From the NCBI GenBank assembly GCA_013423385.1, contig BLZA01000019.1, positions 682,001 through 746,000 of the forward strand: a stretch of 64,000 nucleotides of DNA, given 5' to 3'. The notes beneath the pieces are model-generated. The model worked only from the letters and a program-made list of their open reading frames with translations. It did not search any database and was not told the DNA's origin. This DNA is from Naganishia liquefaciens. Its lineage: Eukaryota > Basidiomycota > Tremellomycetes > Filobasidiales > Filobasidiaceae. Within the stretch, counting starts at the first letter, position 1. Each line of letters opens with the position of its first letter. Made by a program: the position numbers and the translations under genes. Below are positions 21,511 through 34,056 of this stretch, piece by piece.

Positions 21511-24500
21511 ATGAAGTCGGGAACGGCCAATATGCCTGCAAAGCGGGCCAAATTCAGGCTGCCTGGGAGGGAACCGCCGCCGATTTCGACTAGCGCTTCA
21601 GCCGTCCGCAAATATTCGTCGCCGCTCTTTTCGCACACCGAGAACGAAGAGTTCCGCGAAGAGGAGGAGGAGGAGGAGATCGCTGAAGGAGATGAGCGAT
21701 CGGCTCCATTGGATGAGCGGCCTTTGGAGAGGAATTCTGGGTTCGGCGTACCAACGCCTCCCGTCGTTTCGACTAGATTTCGCAAATCCGATAGCGATGG
21801 CCCGTTGAAGACTCCAGATCCCGGAGATGCGTCAAAGAAGGCTGGTTTCATTTATGAAGATCCAGCAGCAATCGATCTCATGGCAAGGAATAGACGAAAG
21901 GATGCGCCTCCGCCTGAACCACCCGTCCCCGTGAGGCGAAACAATGATTTCCGATCAATCGCTTCAAGGAGGTCATTTTCGGTAGCAGTGCGCGCGCGGG
22001 GCAGTCTTCCATCCATGAAAAACGAATCCATCGACACAGCTGACCCGGATGCGAATTTCTACGAGACGGATGCCCTTCATCGAGACGACGACTACGATGA
22101 GTATGGAGACGTTAGTCCCGGAGCAGAACGGATGGAAGACAGACAGGGCGATTCTGCGCAGACTTCTATCTCCTCGACATATTTCAACACGATGCGGCGA
22201 AAGAGCATGCAGAATCTGACGGATGAAGAAGCTCGTTCGGTTTCACCAAGTTCTCCCGTTACTCAGAGCAGCACCAGCGGGTTCGATCGATCAGGAGGCG
22301 CCTCTCATGCAGCGACCTCGCGCCTTGCAGATTCGTCGGCGGATCAGGGCAAAAGAAGGACGAGGAACGCACCCTTGATCATCACTGCTGCTGCACTTCC
22401 GTCGCCTGATTCGGATGAAGCTCGGGAACGTATGGAATGGCAAAACATGCTGTCGGCAGTCATCGGTGGTGACGTCTTCAAGGGTGAGAAACGCCGGATT
22501 GGAGGTGAAATGTCTTACAATGAGCAGTTCAGGCGGGAAAAGGGTGAAGCATTTTGGTGGCAAATCCGGGCCAAATTGCGCGGAAGGAGCGAGGAAGAAG
22601 AAAGGCGGCGCGTCAAAGCGCGCAGGGATCGCACAGTCGATATCATATTGGAAGAAGTGGACAATTTCAAGGTCGTCGTACCCGAGGATATCTGGAAACG
22701 GGATATCCAGGCTGCCGACAAGGAAGAGCGTATCATTCCGACATCGTCAGTCAGCGGAGAGGCTGCCCTGGAGGCCGAAAAAGAAGCAGTCGATGAAGCG
22801 ATTACGGCAGATCAATATGCCATGGAACAGATCCTTGAGATGCTCAACAAACTATCTCTCGCGGAGTCTCTTTATCCCAACCAAAAGGCCATCAGAGTAG
22901 AGCGCCCACTCTATGCTTCAGACGCGTTCCAAGCTCGCGTCGATGCCATGACCGCTTGGGTGGGTCTGATTAGAATGCTCCAGCTACAACTCAATCGTCT
23001 ACAGAAATGGACAGGAAGCGAGGAACTGGATGTCACAAAGCGCAACACGAATGCCGAACGGCCGTTAGTACAGCAGAGGAGGAGTGGGGTGATTGATGAT
23101 CCAAAACTCAAGAAACTCGATAAGTTGGCGGATGATTCGACATTCATAGAACGGATTCTGAAGGAGGAATCCATTACCAACACCTTCAAGAAATCGGCGG
23201 TTCGTGGTCTTCGACCTCTCATAGAGAACGCCCGAGATACCATCACCACCCATTGGCCGATGTTCGATGCGCTTGGCCTGTCTCCGATTTCCAAAGCTTT
23301 CCATGGACACATCATCGCCATCATCGCGTTCCCGCCCCGCCTCGTTGTTGAGGCACTCAGAGTTCGTCTCCGAGCTGCTGAAAAACATCAGACTCCAGAT
23401 CTGGTCGCCATCGACGATAATCTGCTCAACTTTCGCCGCACCCTCGAAATCGCTCTCCGAGTGAAACAAGATCATTTAAAGTTGGTGGCACCTCACCCCT
23501 CTGGCCACTGGAACATTCCACCATGCTTGGGCGATGACTACGACCAGGTCGTAACCGAATCGATCAAGATGTTCTTCAAACTCCTGCAGTACAAACTCAA
23601 GAGCCCGGACAGAAATATTTATTTCAGAGAAACAGACGTGCTGGAAGAGGAGTGGGAGTTTCTTCATACCGTAGCCGAGGGATTCGAAGGCGGTGATGTG
23701 CTAGTCATTGAACACTACTAGTAAGTATCAGTCCGCAACAATTCTGCTCAAACAACTGACATAGCGAGGCGATTCAGCGGCTTGACATTCCGTCTTGCAC
23801 GGCGGGTCATCGAGTACTTCGAGTCGCAGACCACTGTACCGGTCTATGAACCGAATAAATTGGCTGAGCGGACTCATGCGTCATTGAGTACCGATTCGAC
23901 AAAATCGAAGTCGGCAGAATTGAGCAAGCGTTCTATGAACCGCACCGAGATTATCAGCTGGTACACCAAATTGTTGGACGGCGTCAAGACCAGGTATAGG
24001 AAGGTGGAACGTTTCGCAAGGTAAGTCCTGGTCAGGGTCTCATACTCAATGGCTCAACCACTGCTGTTCTGTCCGAATAGACGGCTCAATGCGCGATGTC
24101 AGAACTCAGCTGATTACAACATTGAGAATCTCGAACTTGCGGCTCTGCTGTTCTGCTTATGTCCGGACGAGGAAGAAGATCGACACATACTTGTCTATTC
24201 GGAATCGTTTATTCAGCAAGGAGTCCACATCCTCGCCAGTCCGGCTTTGCGTGATAACCCGGAGATGATCCGACGATTACTCTTCAAATGTCTGCGTCCA
24301 AGGGTTGATGGATCGGAACAGGAAGTCAAGGAGTTGACGGATGCAGAAGGAAAGCCAAGGACTGCGCACGAATTGCTCGACGATGACATGGAAGGTAAAC
24401 CATTGGTGGTTCGCGAGACCGACGACAATCCCGCGTCGGACAGCAACAACGTCGTTACCGAAGGCGTCGATGGACAAATGGAGCCCTCTCTACCACGAAT

Positions 24501-26763
24501 GTCATCAGATGCGGATGACTCGGGGGATCCTCTGTGCTACCTGCTTGTCGTTTCACCACAGGACGCCTTCATATGGCCTGGAGGCATGTTGATGCTTGAT
24601 CTACCTATTGTTGATCTTGACTTGCAGGGCGATCGCATTCGACTCATCGCCGATGGACCGGGTAAGCGGCTCCAACAGTGTCGCGAGCACTTCGAGAAAT
24701 ACTTCTCCGAGAAGCTCGAGTGCGAAATACCCAGCCGAGCTCATTTACCGAAAATACAAAAAGAGGTCGTGCTGATAGACCGATCCATGCACCGGCTTTC
24801 GGAGTCTATCGTTTCCTCGGTCAGCAGGATTCGGGCTATCCTGAATAAAGTGGGAGGAGCGCAAGATGTCATCGAGAACTGGTTCGCATATGGATCCGAC
24901 CAGTACCATCGTGCGCAAATGATGTCTGACGAACGAAATCGCTTCCACTTCCATCGACTGTTAATGCACCTGGCCATCAACTGGGTCGCCTTTGTCTGTG
25001 ACTTTTGCGATCCGACTGACCGGAAGACATTCCGTTGGGCTGTCAGCGCGCTCGAATTCGCCATGCTGATGACCCGCGGCAAGAATATTCTCTACCTTGA
25101 ACCCTCGGAATTCGCCTTGCTACGGTCAAAAGTGGCGACCTGTATGGCATTGCTGATCAGTCACTTCGATATTCTTGGTGCACGGGGAAGTCTCGAAGCC
25201 AAGAAGCAGCAAGAAGTGCAAGAGGCCACTCGCAAGGCACAAAGGGCCATGGAAAACTTGGACGATGAATATGGTCTCTCTTCTCGACCCAGTTCGCCGA
25301 GCGCTCGTCCGCAAGATCGCATTGTACAATTGCTTGGTGAAGTCTACGGAGCGACCGCTGGAGATCGGAGCATTAAGATGATTCGGGAGGAGCGGGTCAG
25401 ACAGATTGCCGAAGTCGATTTCAACCGTAACAGCTTTTTCGAAGAGAATCGGACCATCGGTCAAGTACTCGATGAGGAGGTCTCCGAGGACCGCTCTCTA
25501 CTGTTCCTGGCTTCCTCCAGTTCAAACATTGCCATCAAGTGGCAGCAAGGCGAATTCATCGGCGCGGGCGCGAATGGTAGCGTTTTCAAAGGCTTCAATC
25601 TTGAAACTGGTGGAATCATGGCCGTTAAGGAAATTCGTGTCGCGGATCTTGCCAATACCCCCGCCCTTTATAAACAAATCAAGGACGAATCGGATGTTAT
25701 GCAGCTCCTGAGCCATCCCAACATCGTTGATTATTACGGCATCGAAGTCCATCGAGATCGGGTGTACATCTTCCAGGAGTACTGCGAAGGCGGTAGTCTG
25801 GCGCAGCTCATCTCTTTCGGCAGAATCGAGGACGAGGAAGTCGTCATGTTATACGCCTATCAAATGCTAGATGGGCTACAATACCTGCATTCCAAGGGAG
25901 TAGAGCACCGCGATGTGAAACCGGACAGTAAGTTCCGTTGTCATTCTCGCTTTGTCCCAAGGTTCTAATTCGCGAATTTTCCTCAGACATCCTTTTGGGT
26001 GCTAATGGCACAATCAAATTCGTCGACTTCGGGGCATCCAAAGCGATCAGCGAAGAAAAACGAAACGCCTCAATGAACCGTTCGAAGAGAGTCTCGATCG
26101 GTGCAAGGAGCTTGCGTATGTCTATGACGAAGAACAGCAAAAGTCAAGAGCCTAGTCTGCTAGCTGGTACGCCCATGTATATGGCACCAGAGGTGATCAA
26201 AGGCAATAAATCGAGCCGAAGCAGATTGGGATGCATGGATATCTGGAGCATGGGCTGTGTCGTACTCGAACTGATCACGGGAAGAAAACCCTGGAGCAAT
26301 CTCGACAACGAATGGTGCGCACATCAGAGTTCTTTCGGATATTTGGCTATAGGATGCTGACTGATCACGAAGGGCTATCATGTTCCATATCGGTATTGCG
26401 ACTCAACATCCACCACTTCCCGACAAGGGGGAGATGTCTGAATTGGGTATCGATTTCATCGCGCATTGCTTGACCTTGAACGCGGATATGCGGCCTACAG
26501 CGAATGAGCTTATGGGTCATGAGTGGATTCTTCCGATGTCACAACAGATCACCGACTATAGCCAATACGGATCCGGAACCCACAGCTTGGCAACCAATGG
26601 GTCCAGTTGGCTTGAAGGTCAATTCAACCCGTATGATGAGCAATATGCTGCGGAAATCGGCGTGCAAGACAGCCCGGGGCAGTATCCCCAAGAACATTTC
26701 GAGTCAAGCGAGTTTGAGGCAGAGAAGATACCAAGAGATGAACAACACTCGGCTTCAAGATGA
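21511..26763 (+). CDS. SSK2: MAP kinase kinase kinase of the HOG stress pathway (Ssk2/MEKK4 type)
   Basis: Exons: 21511..23720, 23778..24020, 24081..25927, 25987..26314, 26373..26763; 1672 residues. A long regulatory N-terminal region begins disordered with an acidic EEEEEEE run. The kinase domain starts near residue 1310: GAGANGSVFKG (Gly loop), MAVKEIRV (catalytic Lys), VEHRDVKPDN (catalytic loop), FVDFGASKA (metal-binding Asp), GTPMYMAPEVI and DIWSMGCVVLE. It ends about 60 residues past the domain. In yeast and Cryptococcus, Ssk2 is switched on by Ssk1 and phosphorylates Pbs2 in osmotic stress. Three in-frame Met codons lie close together at the start (21475, 21511, 21532); the middle one was taken, so the exact N-terminus is uncertain. 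Confidence 0.93.
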
Positions 26764-29695
26764 AGGGAATGTACAAGCCAACGGTCAGTCTGCTATTTTC
26801 CAGAAGCTTGTGATGAGGCTCATGCTTCCCTTTCTCGTTCTGCAGGGTTGCTGTTCGCATCGCACACGCTATCAACCCCATTGAGCGGCTCTATTTGATC
26901 GCTTAGCAATACTTTACGTCCTCTGGGCGCTCCATGTTGTTGTTGTATCAACGGTTTTCGGTCGAGTGGCCTGTGCCGCGTAAATGTTATATATGCGAAA
27001 GATACAGGATTCGCTAAAGGAGTAGGGCGTTGTTTCTGATGTTGCCACGCGGAAAGAAGGTCGATGCCGAGGGAGTCAGTATAAACGCGTGCATGTTGCA
27101 TATGATGGATCAGAAGAGCAATCGGATATCCAGGGAGGTCATCGTCAATGTCAGTCAGTCGAAGACTGTCGTGCAAGCTGTCCCGATGAATAGCTCGCAG
27201 AATTCTCAGCGAGAATCTCGGCCTCTTTCTTATCGGCCGGGCCGAGAGTTTCCAGCCAAGACGCGAAATTGGGGCCGAACAGCTCTATGAGCTTTTTGGT
27301 CGATCGCTACGGAAGCTATTCGGTCAAGACCGAACTCCTTTCTCCCTGCCAGGATTTCCCCTTCCCAAGGTGAGACACGAGCTCTCAGCGTCAGTTTTGA
27401 GGGTCCTGTATCGATTTTCATTGGACGTGTCCGAAGGCGTGTTTAACGTCGCGTCTCACACGGGTTTGCGTCCGCCCTCGCAAGCGTTTCCCGCAGCGTA
27501 TCGCAGGATCGAGGGAATTTCGGTGTCAAGCTAAGTGTATAGCCAGTAAATCGAGTCTATTTCGTTCCTAGAAGTAAGCGTACTAGCGAGAGCTCAGATG
27601 CCATTCGGAGTGTCGCTCAAAGAGTCTGTCGAGGCTATACTCTTGGCTGAGCCGCGCGGCCGGAGCAGAGGGTCAAGCAAGGGCCGATTATATATTCGGA
27701 CTCATGTGTCTATTTCAACCGGTGCTTGCCGTCGTGAATGGAGGTCACGTCTGAACACACTGAGCAGGGCGCAGCCGGTTTGCACCGCAGTCGGATGGAT
27801 CGTGTATGAGTGTTCGTAACAAGATTTCTAGGGCCGACCCAGAGATAATTCTGTCTCTACTTACTCCTCTTGCGTGTATCCTTCGGCGTTTATCTCCAAT
27901 TTGATGAATGTCCGATGATGGCAAATCCATTTATGCCGTAATACTCTGGGCCTGCGGGAAAGGCGTGAAGGAACTCGCCAATGTAGCGTTTCGAGGGACT
28001 TCTCAGGAATACTTCGCCCGTGCCTCGACGGTATCATACGGTATAGCACAAAGTCAAAGAATCTTCAGCGAATTCCAGCCGGCTAAGCATGGATAACCGA
28101 GCTTGAGACTGCAAGGCTTTGTCCTTAGACACTGGTAGATAAAATGAAGGCAACGTTCATGCCTGTGAAAACGATCATGTGGGCGAGGCATGCCAGTTGC
28201 CTCCGAATGACATCGCGGTGTTCGATAACGCTGTACTGCTAGCACTACGAGTCCGAGTGCGAACCCAGGTGCGAGTGGCTGTTTGGCTGATATAAACGAA
28301 ATAACAAGTCTGATACACCTGTAAGAGTATATCGGAAGAGGTGGAAAGTGGTATCTGTTATCGACGCAGGGAGAACTTTGGAAGGCTGATCCTTGTCGGT
28401 AATCAAAGGTCGGTTTCCTTGTCTCCCCAAGAGACTAGTCGAATAGCGAAGTTGTGGTCCGGTACAGTCTTATCCATAGCCAACGCGCACGTATGTCTGC
28501 TTGACGTCCGCATCCTGATTTTGTAGAACTAAAATCGTGTGCAATACGTGACTACATTGGCGAGCTAAGCTCTATTCTAATGGAAGTCAAAATGTAAATC
28601 ACAACGACTACTAGACTCCATTACAGCAGCATGCATGAAGCACGTTGTTGACGGCGCGTCCCGGTTCGTACATCTGTCAAACGCGTGAAGATGGTTGAGA
28701 TGCAAGGATATCGGGACACATGTCAGGCGGATGGCCATGGGTTCCAGCCCAAGCTTTCGAAACGTAATTCTGATGAGCATTGATGGCATGCCATGCATGC
28801 ACATTTCAGACAGCTAGCAGCAGCGGAGACGCGGGTGATCCAGTCTTAGGACTGAAACGCGCTTTGACTTTGCGCCAAACGACGGCAAGCGCGAGGGGCC
28901 GGTGCGAGCGGAGGGTGAGCAAATCTGGCTGCTGTCGGCAGGGCTTGCGTCCCGCTCCTTGTGACGGGTCTGATCGGAAGCTGAGCCAGGGCTCTGTTCA
29001 ACAAGGATCCAATATCAGATCATCGCCATCCATACTCTTGATCTACCAGCGCTGCCTGAATTCATGGCTGAGCGTAAGTGACCGAACTTGGAGATAACGT
29101 GAGTGCAGTCGAGACCCGTTCGTGATGCTGCGCTTGATCCACCCGCACGGCGCTTGTCCGCCTGGCAAGTTGCCTGAGCCTGGATTGCCGTGTGTCGCTA
29201 GACGGTATCGCATGTCATCATCGCACCTGTTCCGGTCACTCACGCCTGTTCATGCATTGCAGGTTGCGCTGATCCGTCGGCCGATTCATCTCAGGATCTC
29301 ACTTTCAGCGGCGCGTAGTCGCATCCCGAGGCTTTTTTCGGTCTTCGCTCTTGGCCAGACGCGTTTCGTCCGGAACTACCTCACTATTGCTTTCGTCAAC
29401 CGATCTGCTAATCAGTGAACTATAAGAGGTAAGGTCGATACCCACCTGCATCGCCCCTGTGCATGTCCTGAGAACTTTCCTCCGCAGTCTGGCTTCCCGG
29501 TCTTTGCACGCGCCTCGTCCCCAACATTCGTTATCGATTTCCCCTCGTTATCCATCGCAGCGGTCTCGCATCACTCCTTGGCAACTTGTTTCCCCCGACG
29601 CATGCGAATGTCGGCTTGAGCTCTGAGAACATCTTCCGACGCCTTTCATTTACTCCCAGAAAAGCGAGTAAACTCAAGTCTGATTCAGACATAAT
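26764..29695. other. Gene-poor stretch of 2.9 kb
   Basis: By far the longest gap in the window. Open frames are short (at most about 105 codons), overlap on both strands and show no domain or paired splice signals. An inverted repeat (arms 27216-27223 and 27240-27247, tctcggcc with a 16-base loop) could form a hairpin. The right part is likely promoter and leader of the CENP-B-type factor. No tRNA, transposon end or tandem array was recognised by eye. Confidence 0.6.
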
Positions 29696-32132
29696 ATGGC
29701 CGGACATCATGGAGGTTCCGTACAAACAATGGTGTATAACGGTCAGCTCGGACCCGCGGAGCACATGATCGAATATGCGGAAGGAGGACAGGTGTATAGG
29801 GGAGCAGAAGCGGATTCCAGCAGGCCAACATCCGACTCTAGGGGAAGTCAAGTGGACAACGACAAGACGCCTGTCATGTCCGATCGGCGGTCAATCAGCG
29901 ATATGCAAGGAACGTTGGAGGTGCATCATCGCGATGACGGGTACGCTGCAGGTCAACAGGCGCTGTTATCACCTTTCCAAACAGCAAAGATCGAAGACGT
30001 GAGCGACAAGCCTGGGCATGCCGCTGCGGAGGCTGTTAGCAATTGGCGTCGAGAAGGAGAATCTGCGTCTGGGACCAACACCTATCGCTCGGGAGACCAG
30101 CGATCACACGACGGTGAAGGGAACGGCCAACAACAAGCGGACGATACACCGCAGCAAACGCCGTCACTTTCGCAAACTCCCACAGAGCAACATCAGCAGG
30201 ACGTCCCGCCCTCGAATGCTCCGCACTACATCCCACAGGAGTACCTATATCGGAGTCATCCGCATCCTCAATATGTCTCCTATATGCCGCAGCATTATCC
30301 GACGCAACCGATAAATCATCCGGGCACTATTTCCGAGGCATCGTACGCACAAGCCGTCAGTCAGAACGGTCCCCAAAGCATGCCTCCGCCTCCACCGGGA
30401 ACGCAGTATATTCCTGTCGCCGGCGTCTACCCACCTCCGCCCCCGCCAATGGCACCTGGACAGTATGGTGATCCGCAGTACATAGCTTATCCACCTGGTG
30501 CTCCAGGCGCTCCTCCTTACGGGTATGCGTATGGGTATCCCCATCCCGGAGCGGCCGTCATCCCGACGACTGCTTCCGGTGATCAGTTTCCGCCCACGGA
30601 AGCGAATGCGCATCCAGGTGTCGTCTTCGCGAGGAGCAATGACCCTCGTATCGTCCGACCAAAAGTCAAACTCACTCACGAGGACAAAAGGAGGATTGTC
30701 GAAATCGCGCGAAGTAACACTTCATTGCGGCAAGAGGATATCGCTCAACAGTACGGTGTAGATCGAAGCACTATCAGTAAGATCTTGATCTCGGCCCATC
30801 GTTGGACTGGACCACCTCAACAGCCAGCGTTGCCAATACCCAAGGCCGTGAAACATACCGGTGGAAGGTTTCCCGCAATTGAGCAGAGGATGCATGAATG
30901 GATGGATGCGCAACATGCAGCAGGCTATGAAATCAGAGACACCATCGCTAGGGACAAAGCGAAAGAAATTGCGAAAATGATGGGTTTCACAGATGACCGT
31001 TTCAAGGCGTCCGCCAAATGGTTAGACAAGGTATGTCTTGCGAAGTCTACGTGTCCCGACCTATTCACTCAGGCCCATTGATACTGTACAGTTCAAGGAG
31101 CGTCGGCGGCAAAACGGTCAGAGAGCGAGTGTCACGGCATCGTTCGAGAGCTCCCGACCCCAGTTGCAGAGCACCTCGGATGGTGTGCCCGTCAACTTTT
31201 CCCCCATCTCGGTGCCACCAGCCTTCACAACTGCATTCGGACATCCCTTATACTGGAGTAACGCATCTAGCGTAGGATCGCCTTCGGGTTCTCAGAACTT
31301 TATGCCAAGGTCGCAATCGTCTGTCACACTGTCCTCAACGGACTCGAATAGTCTAGAAGCAGCCAGCATCCGACAACAGTATCAACATCCAAACCGGTCT
31401 GAAAGCGATCTTGCGAATGGAATGGGTAACTCTGTGTCGGATGTCAGCGCTGCCATTCCAGATATGCATGGGCGACAACGATCTCGATCTTCGCCGCGGC
31501 TTCAGCTTGAGTCTACCGTCGCTCAACCAGGCACGGCTGATCCCGCTTCAGGTCGCGCCCCTCGTACGACAGTCGCGGGGTTACAGCGCCAGAACTCCTT
31601 CCACGGTATCGCCAGTCCCAGTCCTCAGCGATCAGGCCTTCAGCGGACACATTCCACCGCTTCAAACGCGGCTTCGCGGCGGCAAGGAAAGCCAGTGAGC
31701 CTAGCTGCATCTGCGTTTGGCTTGACACCTGTACAAGCAGAAGAAGGACCCTCGCCGGCGCCTTCACCGTCCACAGTTTCGTCCAGTCGCGGACAACAAA
31801 GCGAGAGCCAAGGCATGCAACCATTCACCCATTCTATGTCGGGGATGGCTATTTCTCCTGAGACCATGAGCTCCAGCGGCACATCTAGCTCTCAATCAGT
31901 GGGCGGTCCGTCTCACGGACAACCTATTACTCCTCTGCAGCCGAGCGGATATGCCAACATCGGTCCGAGTGGACCTCCTCCACCCGGAGTACAATATTAC
32001 ATCCCAGTTCCAGAAGGCCACACGCCACAGCACGCTCTCCCGCCGCAACATTACACCTATGTGTATGCGCATCCTGGATATCCTCCTTATCCGGCTCCAG
32101 TTCCGATCGAGGCAAAGCAGCCCGTCTCATGA
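29696..32132 (+). CDS. CENP-B-type helix-turn-helix DNA-binding protein, putative transcription factor
   Basis: Exons: 29696..31030, 31092..32132; 791 residues. Two DNA-binding modules lie in the middle. The first, at about 324-365, runs KLTHEDKRRIVEIARSN, LRQEDIAQQYGVDRSTISKI and is a CENP-B N-terminal (psq) HTH. The second, at about 391-450, starts FPAIEQRMHEWMD and runs to SAKWLDKFKERR; it is a CENPB/Tc5-type HTH. No DDE transposase domain follows, so this looks like a domesticated regulator and not a mobile element. Flanks are low-complexity: Pro/Tyr/Gly-rich before (YGYAYGYPHPG) and Ser/Pro-rich after. Such proteins bind centromeric, ARS or promoter DNA; the target here is unknown. The long gene-free upstream region may mean complex control. 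Confidence 0.85.
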
Positions 32133-32655
32133 TCAACGGCGCGACCTAGCAACTCATCTCTTGCGCACTGGTGATCGGCCATGGCGCTTGCAAGACAAAA
32201 GGCTGCTGGATATGTAACGAACGAACGCAACTCCACGCTTCCGGACCACCGGTGAAAACATCGGCAACTGGGCTATGTATGAACGATATGATGAAATTGG
32301 CTGTAGAAACGGCGTACTTTGCCCGCAGAGTAGCGCAATTGTATTCTAGGCAACGCAGCGTTGCCAACCCAAAACACGGTAAACAAATATCGTCGTAGTG
32401 AAATGAAATCCTCGCGCCTTGGTGCGTATCCAATCGCTTTGACTTGTCGAATCCGCTCTTTGGTCAAAAGCAGACTTCTTACCACGAAGCTGGGACATGT
32501 TACAATATTGCTAAGGTGAAGGACAGCCTAAAGGACGCATTTGGCCAGTGTTTTGCTCCGCGCCAAAAAAATCTAGATCGAGTGATCTTTATGACGGTTG
32601 ATAGTATGATATGTCCATAAGCTTGGACTTGCTGTCCATGAGCATGGACCTCGCG
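32133..32655. other. Convergent intergenic, 523 bp
   Basis: This holds the 3' ends of the CENP-B-type gene (+) and the RING-like gene (-). I see no further feature. Confidence 0.5.
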
Positions 32656-34056
32656 TCAGACGAAGAGCTGCACCGTCATCCCGTCCTTGGGCCTCCAAAC
32701 CCCTCCAATCTCTTCTGAATAATGTTCCTTGCCACAAGCCAGCACCGGACACAGCCACTTGTACTCTCGCTTCTCCTCTGGTTTCGCAAGCTTCTTGATC
32801 GCCGCACCCCGCTTGGGCCGCGCTGCGGCTTTGCGTTTCCTGCCGCGTATCTTCCTGCCGGTGCGTGAAGGGGGAAAATCGCCGTCGTCCATGACGTCTT
32901 CCTGCGGCGAGTCGGATTCCTCTTCCAATTCCTGGACCGACTTCTTTGCTGCGCTTCTTGTTCTTCTTGATGGATGGCCATCTGCATGGGGCGGACTCGA
33001 CACTGGAACCGTCGGCGATGATGGCGATGACGGCGATGCAATTCGAGGAAGCGCTGATGTCGACGCGAGCGGCGTCTGTCCGTATTCCCCATTGACGACG
33101 AATCCGTCTATGCGCGATGTTGCACTCGACCCTACCTTTTTGAATCCCGGTTTGCTTTCCTGTTCTTCATGTCCATTCTCTTGCTTGGGTTGGCTGATAT
33201 CATCCAAACACCGCTTGTCGACGAGATGTCCGCATTGGAGCGAAAATACTCTATCACCCTCGTTCCGTTGGCCCTGCGAGACCCGCAGCGGCAAGTGACA
33301 GCTGGCGCAGACGAGCGACGTCAATCCGTCTTCATCCTTGGCGGACTTCCCCCCTGCAGTCTTGCCCGACGTCCCGCTCGCCTTCAACTCCTCGATAATC
33401 GGCGCATCATCGTCGAAATCCAAACGCACAATCTCTGTCGGCTCCGCGCTCTCCTGGCCATCCTTATCAAAGTCAAACGTGAACCCCAACAGTGGATTCT
33501 GCCGAGGAACAAAGTTGATCCCGGCCCATGAATCGCGTACCTGCTGCTCCTGCACGGCTCGAGGATCCGGACCCATTAGACCAGGAGGCAGACCAGCTGG
33601 CAAGCCCACGCCGGCGAGTATCTCCGCCATCCTGTGGGCGTACTGCTCGACGTAATCGCCAAAATTCCGGCCAATGGCGAAATGACGTCCCTGCTGTCCG
33701 ACGGCGTTTGGCGGACGCGGGGGCCGCCACATCATGAATTGCTCGCGGTACGGGTCGACACCTTCGCCCACACGACGGATAGCTTCCCGGCGGTTCGCTT
33801 CCTGTTGCGCACGTTGGAGAGCACGCTGCTGGTCCAGCTGCTGGCGCACCGCCGCGAGCTGATCTCTGCGCTCCTGGTCGAGTTCCCGCTGTATACGGCG
33901 CGCCATGGCAACATCCCCGGATGTGTCCTCTGGAGCCTCTGCCACAGGTAGTATCGGTGGTGGTGGTGGTGGTGGGGGTGCTAGTGGTTGCGGGTTGACG
34001 GGCTCTGCGTCCGAGTCGGGAGCGCCGAAATGGGCTCGACGTGGTCGAGGGGGCAT
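32656..34056 (-). CDS. Unknown protein with a split RING-like zinc-finger signature
   Basis: An intronless frame of 466 residues starts at MPPRPRRAHFGAPDSD; a Met 12 codons upstream is an alternative. A polyproline run (about 25-35) precedes a Gln/Arg-rich coiled coil (QRELDQERRDQLAAVRQQLD). Near residue 249 VCASCHLPLRV gives a C-x2-C pair. LQCGHLVDKRC (about 275) gives C-x-H-x4-C, and WLCPVLACGKEHY (about 430) adds further Cys/His. The order suggests a RING or RING-like finger interrupted by about 150 low-complexity residues with Arg/Lys clusters (GRKIRGRKRKAAARPKRG), a likely nuclear signal. I do not recognise a named family. E3 ligase activity is only a possibility. Confidence 0.7.
   Translation of the reverse strand: MPPRPRRAHFGAPDSDAEPVNPQPLAPPPPPPPPILPVAEAPEDTSGDVAMARRIQRELDQERRDQLAAVRQQLDQQRALQRAQQEANRREAIRRVGEGVDPYREQFMMWRPPRPPNAVGQQGRHFAIGRNFGDYVEQYAHRMAEILAGVGLPAGLPPGLMGPDPRAVQEQQVRDSWAGINFVPRQNPLLGFTFDFDKDGQESAEPTEIVRLDFDDDAPIIEELKASGTSGKTAGGKSAKDEDGLTSLVCASCHLPLRVSQGQRNEGDRVFSLQCGHLVDKRCLDDISQPKQENGHEEQESKPGFKKVGSSATSRIDGFVVNGEYGQTPLASTSALPRIASPSSPSSPTVPVSSPPHADGHPSRRTRSAAKKSVQELEEESDSPQEDVMDDGDFPPSRTGRKIRGRKRKAAARPKRGAAIKKLAKPEEKREYKWLCPVLACGKEHYSEEIGGVWRPKDGMTVQLFV

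Noticed and set aside
29696-32132. CENP-B-domain gene as part of an active DNA transposon
   Set aside because: No DDE domain, no terminal inverted repeats seen, and an ordinary host-type intron.
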